Assembly (NCBI RefSeq): GCF_002407065.1
Contig: NZ_CP023564.1
Coordinates: forward strand, 3,658,001 to 3,722,000
DNA from: Brachybacterium ginsengisoli
GTDB taxonomy: Bacteria; Actinomycetota; Actinomycetes; Actinomycetales; Dermabacteraceae
Direction: 5' to 3'
Length of the DNA stretch: 64,000 bases
Of the stretch, positions 51,963-60,423 are shown one piece after another (positions within the stretch are counted from its first letter, which is position 1; every line of letters starts with the position of its first letter). The position numbers and the translations under genes are program-made. The notes under the pieces were generated by a model. That model did not search any database and was not told the DNA's origin. It worked only from the letters and a program-made list of their open reading frames with translations.

Positions 51963-53807
51963 TCAGCGCCCGGCGGCGTAGCCCTGGGCGCCGCGGGAGT
52001 TCGCGGCCGCGCGCAGGACTCCGGTGCCCGGATCCCGCGCCACGCAGGAGAGCCGGCCCAGCGCCCAGTCGCCGGCTCGCACCACCTCGTGGCCGCGCGC
52101 CTCGAGCCCCGCGATCACCTCCTCGCCGAGCCGGTCCTCGACCACGGCGCGGCCCGGCGACCAGGTGCGGGGCCAGAAGGAGCCCGGCATCGAGAGGGTG
52201 TGCAGCGACGGGGCGTCGATCGCCTCCTGGAGCGTCAGCCCGCCCACCAGCACCCGCAGCAGGAACATCAGCTGCCACTGGTCCTGCTGGTCACCGCCCG
52301 GGGACCCGCAGGCCATGACCGGCTCGCCATCCCGCAGCACGAGAGTCGGGGTGAGGGTGGTGCGGGGGCGCTCCCCGGGGCGCAGCGCCGTGGGCAGCGA
52401 CTCGTCCAGCCACGTCATCTGCAGCCGGGTGCCCAGGCAGAACCCGATCCCGGGGACGGCGGGCGAGGACTGCAGCCAGCCACCCGAGGGCGTGGCGCTG
52501 ATGATGTTGCCCCAGCGGTCCACGACGTCGAGGTGGCAGGTGTCCCCTCGCGCCTCGCCCGTCGGGCGGACCGTCGGCTCGCCGGAGCCGCCGTGATCGA
52601 CCGCTCCGCCCGTGCGCCGCGCGTGCTCGTCCTCGGTGAGCAGGGGCGGCAGCGGTGCGGGACCGTCCCCGAGCACGCTCGGGCGGAACTCGTGGCAGGC
52701 GGCGTCTCCGATCAGGGTCCGGCGCTCGGCGAGGTGCTCTGGGCAGAGCAGTCGGCCGAGGTCCAGGCCCCGGTCGCCGAAGTGGGCGTCGCGGTCCGCG
52801 AGGGCGAGCTTGAGCGCCTCGAGGATCCGGTGCGCGCCCGCCTCCGTGGACGGGTCGAGCTCGTGGTCCTCGAACCCCTCGAGGAGGCCGAGCGCACCGA
52901 GCAGGGCAGGGCCCTGGCCCCAGGCGCCGGTCTTGGCGATGGTCCAGCCGCGGAAGTCCCCCGTCACCGCGGGCTCGAAGCGGGCGACGGCCCCCGCGAG
53001 ATCGGCGGCGGTGAGCACCCCGGCGTGGTCCGCGCCGTCGGAGTGGCGGTGCGGGGTGCGCACGAACTCGGCGATCGCCCGGGCGACAGGGCCGGTGCGC
53101 CAGCGCTCCCGGGCGGCGGCGATCCGCGCCCGACGGTCCCCGGTGCCCTCCCCCGCCTCGATCAGATCGCGCAGCACGGCGGCGTACTCGGGGTTGTAGA
53201 TGATCTGCCCGGGCTCGGGCGGGGCGCCGTCCGGCATCCACAGCGCGGCGGAGCTCGGCCAGTGCTCGGCGAAGGTCTGCGCGACGGCCGCGATCTGGGC
53301 GCTCACGCGCTCGAGCACGGGGTGACCGTCCTCGGCGTATCCGATCGCGGCGTCGAGGACGTCCGCGAGCTCCCAGGTGCCCTTCTCCTCCAGCAGCAGG
53401 AGCCATGCGTCCACGGCGAGAGGCACCGCGGCGGCGAGGGCTCCGGTCCCCGGGACGGCGTCGAGGCCCTCGGCGCGGTAATGCTCGATCGTCGCGCCCG
53501 ACGGGGCGGGGCCCTGGCCCATGACCACCACCGGCTCCGGGTCCTCGGCGGTCGCGAGGATCGCCGTCATGTCCCCGCCGGGTCCGTTGAGGTGCGGCTC
53601 GACCACGTGGAGCACGAAGGCGCCCGCGGTCGCGGCATCGAAGGCGTTGCCCCCGCGCTCGAGCACGCTCTGCATGCAGGCGGTCGCGATCCAGTGCGTC
53701 GAGGCGGTCATCCCTAAGGTGCCCTCGAGGGTGGGTCGGGTGGTCGGCCCGGAAGGGACGACGAACGGGGTGGTGGGGCCTGCCGGGGTGGTGGGGTCAG
53801 CGCTCAC
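51963..53807 (-). CDS. Gamma-glutamyltransferase family protein without signal peptide
   Basis: A 614-residue N-terminal-nucleophile hydrolase precursor. Autocleavage is expected before Thr423 in DTCHLDVVDRWGN; the later GSPGGDQQ block and the early NGPGGD block are typical. Most GGT enzymes are exported, but here only a Pro/Thr-rich N-terminus is seen, so it is probably cytoplasmic. The GTG start follows GAGGAG. It is the last gene in a row after an MHS permease and D-mannonate dehydratase, 183 bases after the latter, an unusual partner whose substrate may not be glutathione. Confidence 0.88.
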   Translation of the reverse strand: MSADPTTPAGPTTPFVVPSGPTTRPTLEGTLGMTASTHWIATACMQSVLERGGNAFDAATAGAFVLHVVEPHLNGPGGDMTAILATAEDPEPVVVMGQGPAPSGATIEHYRAEGLDAVPGTGALAAAVPLAVDAWLLLLEEKGTWELADVLDAAIGYAEDGHPVLERVSAQIAAVAQTFAEHWPSSAALWMPDGAPPEPGQIIYNPEYAAVLRDLIEAGEGTGDRRARIAAARERWRTGPVARAIAEFVRTPHRHSDGADHAGVLTAADLAGAVARFEPAVTGDFRGWTIAKTGAWGQGPALLGALGLLEGFEDHELDPSTEAGAHRILEALKLALADRDAHFGDRGLDLGRLLCPEHLAERRTLIGDAACHEFRPSVLGDGPAPLPPLLTEDEHARRTGGAVDHGGSGEPTVRPTGEARGDTCHLDVVDRWGNIISATPSGGWLQSSPAVPGIGFCLGTRLQMTWLDESLPTALRPGERPRTTLTPTLVLRDGEPVMACGSPGGDQQDQWQLMFLLRVLVGGLTLQEAIDAPSLHTLSMPGSFWPRTWSPGRAVVEDRLGEEVIAGLEARGHEVVRAGDWALGRLSCVARDPGTGVLRAAANSRGAQGYAAGR

Positions 53808-53990
53808 CAGGGGTCTCCTCGGGGGTGCGGGGTCCGCTCCGTCGCGGGCTGCGACGGCGGACGCTCACATCGTGCCCCCTGGGAGCGGGTGCTGTCGCCC
53901 GCCTCGCCCGGCCGGACCGGAATGAACCGGAACGGCCGGGCCGGGCCGGCGGGTGGGACGTCGAGCGTCGGGCCGCCGCCCCGCACGACC

Positions 53991-55229
53991 TCACCAGTCG
54001 TGCACGGATCCGTCCCGCAGACGGTTCACGGGCAGGTACGCGGGCACGTACTCGTGCGCGGCCGCGGCCTCGCGGTCCAGGTCGACGCCCAGACCCGGGG
54101 TCTCGCCCGGATGCAGCAGGCCGTCCTCGAAGCGGTAGCTGGTGCGGAACACGGACAGCGTGGTCTCGGAGTGCGGCATGTACTCCTGGATCCCGAAGTT
54201 GTGGATCGCGAGGCCCAGGTGGAGGTTCGCGGCCATGCCCACCGGGGAGACGTCCGTGGGTCCGTGGAAGCCGGAGCGGATCCCGTAGACGGCGGCGAAG
54301 GCCATGATCTGGCGCAGGCCCGTGATGCCGCCGGCGTGCGTCGAGGAGGAGCGGACGTAGTCGATGAGGCGCTCGGTGATCAGCGTCTGGTAGTCGTGCA
54401 CCGAGTTGAAGACCTCGCCGATGGCCAGCGGCGTCACCGAGTGCTGGCGCACCAGGCGCAGCACCGACTGGTCCTCGCCCGGGGTGCAGTCCTCGAGCCA
54501 GAACGGATCGTAGGGCTCGATGTCCTTCGCCAGGCGCGCCGCCTCGATCGGGCTCATGCGGTGGTGGCCGTCGTGCAGCAGGCGCAGCTCGGGGCCGAAC
54601 TCCTCGCGCACGCCGGCGAACACCGTGGGGAGATGGCGGAGGTAGGCGCGGGTGTCCCAGGTCTCCTCCGTCGGCCGCAGGGGCGCTCCGGCGGCGGTGC
54701 GTCCGGCGGGCTCGTACTCGTACTTCCCGCCCGGCGCGGAGTCGTGCACGCCGTAGATCTGGTCCAGCCCCGGCACGCCGGCCTGGATGCGCACGGCCTG
54801 GAAGCCCTGCTCGACATAGCCGTGGATCGCCTCGTTGAGGCGCTCGATGGTGGTGCCGGAGGCGTGGGCGTAGCTCAGCAGGCCCGTGCGGGAGGCGCCG
54901 CCCAGCAGCTTGTACAGCGGCACCCCGGCCTTCTTCGCGGCGATGTCCCACAGCGCCATGTCGATCGCGGCGACCGCAGCCATGGTCACGGGGCCGCGGC
55001 GCCAGTACGGGCTGCGGTAGAGGTACTGCCAGATCGACTCGATCTGGGACTCGTCGCGGCCCAGCAGCGTGGGGGCCACATGGTCGCGCAGGTAGGACGC
55101 CACGGCGAGCTCGCGGCCGTTGAGGGTCGCGTCGCCGAGGCCCACCACGCCGTCGCTCGTGGTCACGACGGCGGTGACGAAGTTGCGGCCGGGGCTGGTG
55201 ACGTCGACGTCGATGCGTTCGATGGCCAA
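53991..55229 (-). CDS. manD: D-mannonate dehydratase, enolase superfamily
   Basis: A 412-residue enzyme dehydrating D-mannonate to 2-keto-3-deoxygluconate. It matches the ManD group closely: SPGRNFVT and DATLNGRE at the start, YWRRGPVTM, metal ligands Asp220 (HDGHHR), Glu246 (WLEDCTP) and Glu272 (GEVFN), catalytic His222 and His322 (HGPTD), and the Arg147-Tyr159 pair (VRIQ, YGV). Ends PAYLPVNRLRDGSV as in the family. It supplies KDG to the kinase at 48946. It follows the MHS permease by 99 bases with a hairpin between. Confidence 0.93.
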   Translation of the reverse strand: MAIERIDVDVTSPGRNFVTAVVTTSDGVVGLGDATLNGRELAVASYLRDHVAPTLLGRDESQIESIWQYLYRSPYWRRGPVTMAAVAAIDMALWDIAAKKAGVPLYKLLGGASRTGLLSYAHASGTTIERLNEAIHGYVEQGFQAVRIQAGVPGLDQIYGVHDSAPGGKYEYEPAGRTAAGAPLRPTEETWDTRAYLRHLPTVFAGVREEFGPELRLLHDGHHRMSPIEAARLAKDIEPYDPFWLEDCTPGEDQSVLRLVRQHSVTPLAIGEVFNSVHDYQTLITERLIDYVRSSSTHAGGITGLRQIMAFAAVYGIRSGFHGPTDVSPVGMAANLHLGLAIHNFGIQEYMPHSETTLSVFRTSYRFEDGLLHPGETPGLGVDLDREAAAAHEYVPAYLPVNRLRDGSVHDW

Positions 55230-55290
55230 GGGGATCTCCTCCGGGAGTGGGGTGCAGGTGGTGCGGGGGCCGACGGGCGCCGTCGGCGCG

Positions 55291-55319
55291 GCGGGCGCGC
55301 CTCCATGATGCGCGCCCGC
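55291..55319 (-). other. Hairpin between permease and manD
   Basis: GCGGGCGCGC (55291-55300) and GCGCGCCCGC (55310-55319) form a perfect 10-bp stem with a 9-base loop. A smaller CGACGG-GCG-CCGTCG stem follows at 55271-55285. On the minus strand they lie just after the permease stop and may attenuate reading into manD. Confidence 0.45.
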
Positions 55320-55328
55320 GGCGGGGAC

Positions 55329-56741
55329 TCACATGGCGGGGTTCGGATCGGTGAGGTCGCGCCCGGCGACCTCCTTCATCCACACGGCGGCGAACAGGGC
55401 GCAGCCGCTGAAGAACATGATGATCACGGCGACCGGGATCCAGGAGCCGGTCGCGGCCACGATCGCGGCGGCGATGACAGGAGTGGCGCCGGTGGCGACG
55501 ATCGCGGCGATCTCGCGGACCACGCCGGTGGCCTGGTAGCGGTTCCGGGCGCCGAAGATCTCCGGCAGGGTGAGGTTCTCCATCGAGGCCAGGGACATCA
55601 CGCCGATGTTGTGCAGGACCACGTAGCCGACGATGACCTGCCAGGTCACGCCCGAGACGATCAGCAGCATGCAGGGGATGACGACGACGATCCCGATCGC
55701 GCTCATGATCGTGTACATCCGCTTGCGCCCGAACCTGTCGCCCAGCAGACCGATGCCGGGCACGGTCGCGAAGGCGACGATCGAGGAGATGATGACGACC
55801 TCGGTGGAGAGCTGCTTGTCCAGCAGCAGGAACACCGTCATGAAGGAGATCAGGTAGGTCTGGATCATGCCGGAGTTGCCGGCCTGGCCGAAGCGCAGCA
55901 GGAACGCGACGGCCACGGACTTCACGGTGAGCGGGCGGGCGCTGCGGAACTCGGCGGCCTCGGCGGGGGCCTCGCCCTCCTGGACCTGCGCGGCGTCGAC
56001 CGCCTCGCCGTCGACCACGTCGTCCCGCGCCTCGAAGACGGGGCTCTCCTTGAGGTTCAGGCGCACCCACACGGCGAAGACCATGACCGCGGCGCTGGCG
56101 ATGAACGGGATGCGCCAGGCCCAGTCCAGCAGCTGCTGCTCGGTGACGACCACGAGCAGCACGGCCCAGATCGCCGAGGCGAAGAGGGTGCCGCAGTTGG
56201 TGCCGAGCGCCACGAGGGACGCGACCAGGCCGCGCCGCTTCACCGGGGCGTACTCGGCGAGCATGACGCCCGCACCGGAGATCTCCGCGCCCGCGCCGAA
56301 GCCCTGCAGCAGGCGCAGCAGCACCAGCAGGGCCGGGGCCAGCAGGCCCACGGTCTCGTAGGTGGGGAGCACGCCGATCAGGGTGGTCGCGAGGCCCATC
56401 AGCACGATCGTGTAGAAGAGGACCTTCTTGCGTCCGATCCGGTCGCCCATGCGGCCGAAGTACCAGGCGCCCACCGGCCGCGCGACGTAGCCGACGCCGT
56501 AGGTCGCCATCGCGCCGATGACCGCCATGCCGGGATCATCGGCAGCGAAGAACAGCTGGCTGAACACGAGGGCCGCGGCGAGCGAGTAGAGCTGGAAGTC
56601 CATGAACTCCAGCGCGGTGCCGAGCCAGCCGGAGACGGCGGCGCGCACCAGGTCGCCCACGGAGCGCGTGGGCTGCGGGGAGGCGGCCTCGCCGGGTGCG
56701 GGGTTCTCGGGCGGGGCGGCACCGGTGGTCGACGGGGTCAT
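55329..56741 (-). CDS. MFS permease, metabolite:H+ symporter (MHS) group
   Basis: A 470-residue twelve-helix symporter. The block GYVARPVGAWYFGRMGDRIGR is diagnostic for the MHS group (KgtP/ProP/ShiA relatives), with RLLQGFGAGAEISGAG and GDRFGRKRMY in the second half. AAGGAG precedes the ATG at 56741. As first gene before manD and divergent from iclR, it probably imports mannonate or another sugar acid. Confidence 0.92.
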   Translation of the reverse strand: MTPSTTGAAPPENPAPGEAASPQPTRSVGDLVRAAVSGWLGTALEFMDFQLYSLAAALVFSQLFFAADDPGMAVIGAMATYGVGYVARPVGAWYFGRMGDRIGRKKVLFYTIVLMGLATTLIGVLPTYETVGLLAPALLVLLRLLQGFGAGAEISGAGVMLAEYAPVKRRGLVASLVALGTNCGTLFASAIWAVLLVVVTEQQLLDWAWRIPFIASAAVMVFAVWVRLNLKESPVFEARDDVVDGEAVDAAQVQEGEAPAEAAEFRSARPLTVKSVAVAFLLRFGQAGNSGMIQTYLISFMTVFLLLDKQLSTEVVIISSIVAFATVPGIGLLGDRFGRKRMYTIMSAIGIVVVIPCMLLIVSGVTWQVIVGYVVLHNIGVMSLASMENLTLPEIFGARNRYQATGVVREIAAIVATGATPVIAAAIVAATGSWIPVAVIIMFFSGCALFAAVWMKEVAGRDLTDPNPAM

Positions 56742-56804
56742 CGTGCTCCTTCGCGCGGATCGGGCCGGCCGTGGCCGGGGCGGCTCCGTGGCCACCCGTC
56801 GCCC

Positions 56805-56835
56805 TTGACGTTTCGCTAGTCGAAACGCTAGTTTC
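56805..56835. promoter_or_regulatory. IclR operator nested in promoter
   Basis: CGTTTCG-CTAGT-CGAAACG (56809-56827) is a perfect 7-5-7 inverted repeat. GAAAC-GCTA-GTTTC (56822-56835) overlaps it as a second perfect repeat. On the plus strand TTGACG (56805-56810) and TAGTTT (56829-56834), 18 bases apart, frame the first repeat. It should control iclR itself and, across the divergent spacer, the permease-manD operon. Confidence 0.75.
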
Positions 56836-56966
56836 ATATGACGCGATGACTATAGACCCCGCGAGGGGATCGCGACAACGACGTCCCACCGCGCGCCCCG
56901 CGCCGGTTCCGCCCGTGTGGCCCCCACCGGTCCACCGCCGCCCCGAGCATCGGAGACACTGTCCCC

Positions 56967-57758
56967 ATGACCACCACCCCGCCCTCCGAGGCCTCCCCCG
57001 TCGGCAGCGTCGACAAGGCGCTCACCCTGCTCGAGCTCCTCGCCGCGGCCGGCCCCGAGGGAACCACGCTGCGGGACATCGCCGCGCGGAGCGGGTTGAA
57101 CAAGGCCTCGGTGCACCGGCTGCTGCGGGCGCTCATGCACCGCGGCTTCGCCGAGCAGTCCGACGGGGACCAGCTCTACCGCCTGAGCACCGCGGCGCTC
57201 GGCCTCTCCCACGCCTTCGGCGCCGGCGAGAACCTCCCGGCCCTGTTCGCCCCGGCCCTGGCGAGCGTCTCCGAGCACACCCAGGAGCTGGTGCACCTGG
57301 GGCAGATGGACGGCGCCCGGGTGCTCTACCTCGACAAGGTCGAGCCCCAGCGCACGCTGCGGGTGTGGTCCCGGATCGGCAGCCGCGCCCCGGCGGCGCG
57401 CACCGCGATGGGCCGCGCGATGCTCGCGGCCGACGGGATCCGCGGCGAGGCCCTGGCGGCGTACGCGCAGGCCACGGAGTCCGCCGACGGCGGCAGCGTG
57501 ATCACGGCGGAGCACCTGGCCGAGGTGGTGTCGGTGACGGCGGACCGCGGCTGGTCCACCGAGATCGAGGAGAACGAGCAGGGCATCGCCTGCGTGGGCG
57601 TCGCGCTGGTGCGCCCCGGCGGCCGCTCCCTCGCGGTGAGCGTGACCGGGCCGATCGAGCGGATGGACGAGCGGCGCCGCGGCGAGGTCGGGGAGCTGCT
57701 GCGCGAGCAGCTCACCCGCCTGGCGCCGCTGGACTTCACGGTCGCCGCGCTCGGCTGA
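56967..57758 (+). CDS. IclR-family transcriptional regulator
   Basis: A 263-residue IclR protein. The N-terminal helix-turn-helix is TTLRDIAARSGLNKASVHRLL and the effector domain contains VLYLDKVEPQ, TAMGRAML and the late DRGWSTEIEENEQGIACVGVAL. It resembles KdgR-type regulators of pectin and uronate catabolism in family and context. Probably senses KDG or a related acid and binds GTTT-N9-AAAC sites. A decayed relative lies at 43221-43457. Confidence 0.92.
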   Translation: MTTTPPSEASPVGSVDKALTLLELLAAAGPEGTTLRDIAARSGLNKASVHRLLRALMHRGFAEQSDGDQLYRLSTAALGLSHAFGAGENLPALFAPALASVSEHTQELVHLGQMDGARVLYLDKVEPQRTLRVWSRIGSRAPAARTAMGRAMLAADGIRGEALAAYAQATESADGGSVITAEHLAEVVSVTADRGWSTEIEENEQGIACVGVALVRPGGRSLAVSVTGPIERMDERRRGEVGELLREQLTRLAPLDFTVAALG

Positions 57759-57787
57759 TCCCGGCGGCGCCCGCCCGAGGCGGCGGC

Positions 57788-58318
57788 TCAGCCGGCGAGC
57801 GCCCCGTACGCCTCGGAGAGCACCATGTAGTGGCTGTCCCAGACGTCCTTGCCGGGGATGTCGCCGCCGGTCACGGCGCCGATGAGCCGGTCGAGGTACC
57901 ACTCCCAGCCCGGGCCGACATGCTGCAGCATCTCGCGGGGCACGTCGTGGTGACGCAGGACCACCTGCGTGGATCCCGGCCCGTCGGCCGCGGCGCCGAG
58001 CTCGAGGCTCAGCCGCCAGGAGTCCTCCCCCATCGACGAGCTGACCGTGACCCGGCGCTCGGGCTCGCAGGCGTGGATCGTGTACTCCGAGGTGCTCGCC
58101 TCGCCGGGCTCCGCGGTCATGGTGACCTCGACGGAGCCGGTGGCGGGATCCCCGGTGTACGTCCCGTACCAGGTGGCCAGGAGGTCGGAGCGGGAGACGT
58201 GCTCCCAGATCCGGCGGGCCGGGGCGGGCACGGTGCGGGTGAGCGCGAGGTCGCGGCCCTCCCCGGTGAGCGCGCCGGCGAGGGGGCGAGAGGCGGCGGG
58301 GCTGTCGGGAATGGTCAC
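57788..58318 (-). CDS. SRPBCC/AHSA1-type protein
   Basis: A 176-residue START-like (SRPBCC) protein: RTVPAPARRIWEHVSRSDLLATWYG at the first helix-grip element, then alternating strands and a long C-terminal helix (GPGWEWYLDRLIGAV). The GTG at 58318 has GGAGGTCTC upstream and overlaps the previous stop (GTGA), so it is coupled to the membrane-protein gene. Ligand unknown; often partners an ArsR regulator, but none is seen here. Confidence 0.85.
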   Translation of the reverse strand: MTIPDSPAASRPLAGALTGEGRDLALTRTVPAPARRIWEHVSRSDLLATWYGTYTGDPATGSVEVTMTAEPGEASTSEYTIHACEPERRVTVSSSMGEDSWRLSLELGAAADGPGSTQVVLRHHDVPREMLQHVGPGWEWYLDRLIGAVTGGDIPGKDVWDSHYMVLSEAYGALAG

Positions 58319-59028
58319 GAGACCTCCAGGGCGTTCGCGGATCGTCGGCGGGACGTCCGCATCTGCACGAGCTCGCCGATCACGCTGCCGATCCCGAGCG
58401 CGACCAGGGCGGCGATGAGGGTCGTGAGCAGGGACAGCTCGGGGACGTCCAGGCCGGCGACCACGTGGAGCGCGTGCAGCACCGTCCTGCCCGCGGTGAG
58501 GAGCGCGGCGACGATCCCGGCGGCGGCCACGCCGAACTGCAGCCCGCGCACGCGTCCCGCGGCGGCGACCAGGAAGCCGACGATCGCGGCGAGGGCCACG
58601 CCCTCGAACACCACCGCGGCGCCGATCGCCAGGATCGAGGAGGTCAGACCCAGGAGCTCCGGCAGGGCGTCCCCCGGGGCGCCCAGGCCGATCAGCAGGC
58701 AGGATCCGATGCCGATGGCGGCGGACCAGGTGGTGCCGTCCTCGAGCACGAACACCAGCACACCGGCCACGGCCGCCGCCAGCAGACCCAGCACGATGAG
58801 CGCCCCGCTCACCACGGGCAGCGCACCGGAGGGACCGGTCGCCATCCGCAGGACCATGACGAGCACGCCCACCAGCAGACCGAGGCCCATCGCGAGCCCG
58901 GCACCGTTCCAGGCACGCCGCGGCCCGGCGATCGCCGCGCCGGCGAGGGCGAAGGAGAGCGGGACGGCCAGCAGCACGGCCGTGAGCGCGCTCGCGAGGA
59001 GCTCGGCGGGGACCAGGTCGTAGGTCAT
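58315..59028 (-). CDS. Unrecognised polytopic membrane protein
   Basis: A 237-residue protein with about seven hydrophobic segments rich in Ala, Gly, Val and Leu, and a short basic C-terminus (MRTSRRRS). No motif recognised. The ATG at 59028 is only three bases from a GGAG. Coupled to the SRPBCC gene downstream and divergent from an MFS gene. Functional role unknown. Confidence 0.7.
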   Translation of the reverse strand: MTYDLVPAELLASALTAVLLAVPLSFALAGAAIAGPRRAWNGAGLAMGLGLLVGVLVMVLRMATGPSGALPVVSGALIVLGLLAAAVAGVLVFVLEDGTTWSAAIGIGSCLLIGLGAPGDALPELLGLTSSILAIGAAVVFEGVALAAIVGFLVAAAGRVRGLQFGVAAAGIVAALLTAGRTVLHALHVVAGLDVPELSLLTTLIAALVALGIGSVIGELVQMRTSRRRSANALEVS

Positions 59029-59068
59029 GCTCCATGATCCCCCGGACGGCGGGGTGTCGGTGCGGTCT

Positions 59069-59088
59069 TCCCGGAATCGGGATATCGT
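59069..59088 (+). promoter_or_regulatory. Small palindrome and -10 of a leaderless MFS gene
   Basis: TCCCG-GAAT-CGGGA (59069-59082) is a perfect short inverted repeat. TATCGT (59083-59088) directly follows and lies six bases before the ATG at 59095, the spacing of a leaderless start. No ribosome site is present. Confidence 0.45.
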
Positions 59089-59094
59089 CCTCGG

Positions 59095-60372
59095 ATGCCG
59101 CAGGCCGCCGAACGTGCCGAGTCCGATGCCTCTTCCGTCACCGCGCCCGACACGCAGCGCGGCGTCCCCTACCGGGTCCTGATCTGGCTCGCCGTCGCGA
59201 CCTTCACCACCGGGATCGACGGCTACGTGCTGGCCGGGCTGCTGCCGGACATCGCCTCGGACCTCGAGGTCACCGCCGCCGCCGCAGGACAGCTGGTAGC
59301 CGCCTTCGCCCTCACCTCCGCCCTCGCCGGTCCGCTGCTCGGCGCGCTGACCAGCGGCTGGGAGCAGCGCCGCACGATCCTCATGGCGCTGGCGACCTTC
59401 ATACTCGGCAACATCCTCAACGCCCTCGCCCCCACCTACGCGGTCGCGCTCGGCGGCCGGGTCGTCGCCGCGCTCGGCGGCTGCCTGCTGGGCGCGGCGG
59501 TGACCGGGTACGTGGTGCACCTGGTGGCACCGCAGCACCGCGGCCGGGCGCTGTCCTTCGTGCTCGGCGGTTGGATGACCGCGACCGCTCTCGGCGTGCC
59601 CGTCGGCCTGATCCTCGGCCAGTCCAGCTGGCGCCTGCCGCTGCTGATGGTCTCCGTGGTGGGCCTCGCGGCGCTGACCGGGATCGCTCTGCGCCTGCCC
59701 CATCTGCGCTACCCCTCCACCTCGCTCGCCGAACGGCTGCGCCCTCTCGCCCGGCCGCGGCTGGTGGGCGGGCTGCTGGTCTCCACCGGAGTGCTCTGCG
59801 CGAGCTACACCTGCTTCACCTACGCGGTGCTGATCCTCCAGCCCTCGCACCCGGCGAGCTGGATGATCATCGTGATCATGTGCGCGTACGGCCTGGCGAG
59901 CATGGCCGGCAACGCCGTGACCGGGCGCCTGGTGGACCGCTTCTCGCCGGTGCGGGTGCTCACCGTGGTGCTCGCGCTGCTGCTGGTCAACTCCCTGTTC
60001 GGGGCGCTCTCCCTGACGGTCGCGGCACCGGCGGCCGTGGCTGTGCTCAGCCTGGTGTGGTTCCTCGTGGCGGGCGTGGGCAACGGCGGCCACGCCGTCC
60101 CCCAGCAGACCCGCCTGGCGGCCATGGCGCCCGCATCGGTGCCGGTGGTGATGGCGCTGAACGCGAGCGCGATCTCGCTGGGCAGCGCCCTCGGCGGCGG
60201 GCTCGGCGGCGTCGCCCTGACCGTGGGTCTCGGGCCCGCGCACCTGCCGCTGGTGGCCGCCGGGGTGCTGGCCGTGACGATCCCGCTGCACCTGCTGGTG
60301 GCGTGGTCCGCGCGGCGGGCGGATCGGGTGGCGCTCGGGGCACCGTCGGCCGACGGGGCGCGGCTCAGCTGA
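59095..60372 (+). CDS. MFS transporter, AraJ/DHA1-like exporter
   Basis: A 425-residue twelve-helix transporter. The first helix has TTGIDGYVLAGLLPDIA and the loop GALTSGWEQRRTIL occupies motif A; GLILGQSSWRLPLLM fits the sugar-efflux/AraJ type. Probably translated from a leaderless mRNA. Convergent with the Bcr/CflA gene. Substrate unknown. Confidence 0.88.
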   Translation: MPQAAERAESDASSVTAPDTQRGVPYRVLIWLAVATFTTGIDGYVLAGLLPDIASDLEVTAAAAGQLVAAFALTSALAGPLLGALTSGWEQRRTILMALATFILGNILNALAPTYAVALGGRVVAALGGCLLGAAVTGYVVHLVAPQHRGRALSFVLGGWMTATALGVPVGLILGQSSWRLPLLMVSVVGLAALTGIALRLPHLRYPSTSLAERLRPLARPRLVGGLLVSTGVLCASYTCFTYAVLILQPSHPASWMIIVIMCAYGLASMAGNAVTGRLVDRFSPVRVLTVVLALLLVNSLFGALSLTVAAPAAVAVLSLVWFLVAGVGNGGHAVPQQTRLAAMAPASVPVVMALNASAISLGSALGGGLGGVALTVGLGPAHLPLVAAGVLAVTIPLHLLVAWSARRADRVALGAPSADGARLS

Positions 60373-60423
60373 TCGCAGGGCCCGGCGCTCGGCGGCCGGC
60401 AGAGCCGGTTGCGACGGGCGGGC

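Noticed and set aside
53889..56819. 976-residue open frame on the plus strand
   Set aside because: It lies opposite manD and the MHS permease and has shadow-type composition without any recognisable domain.
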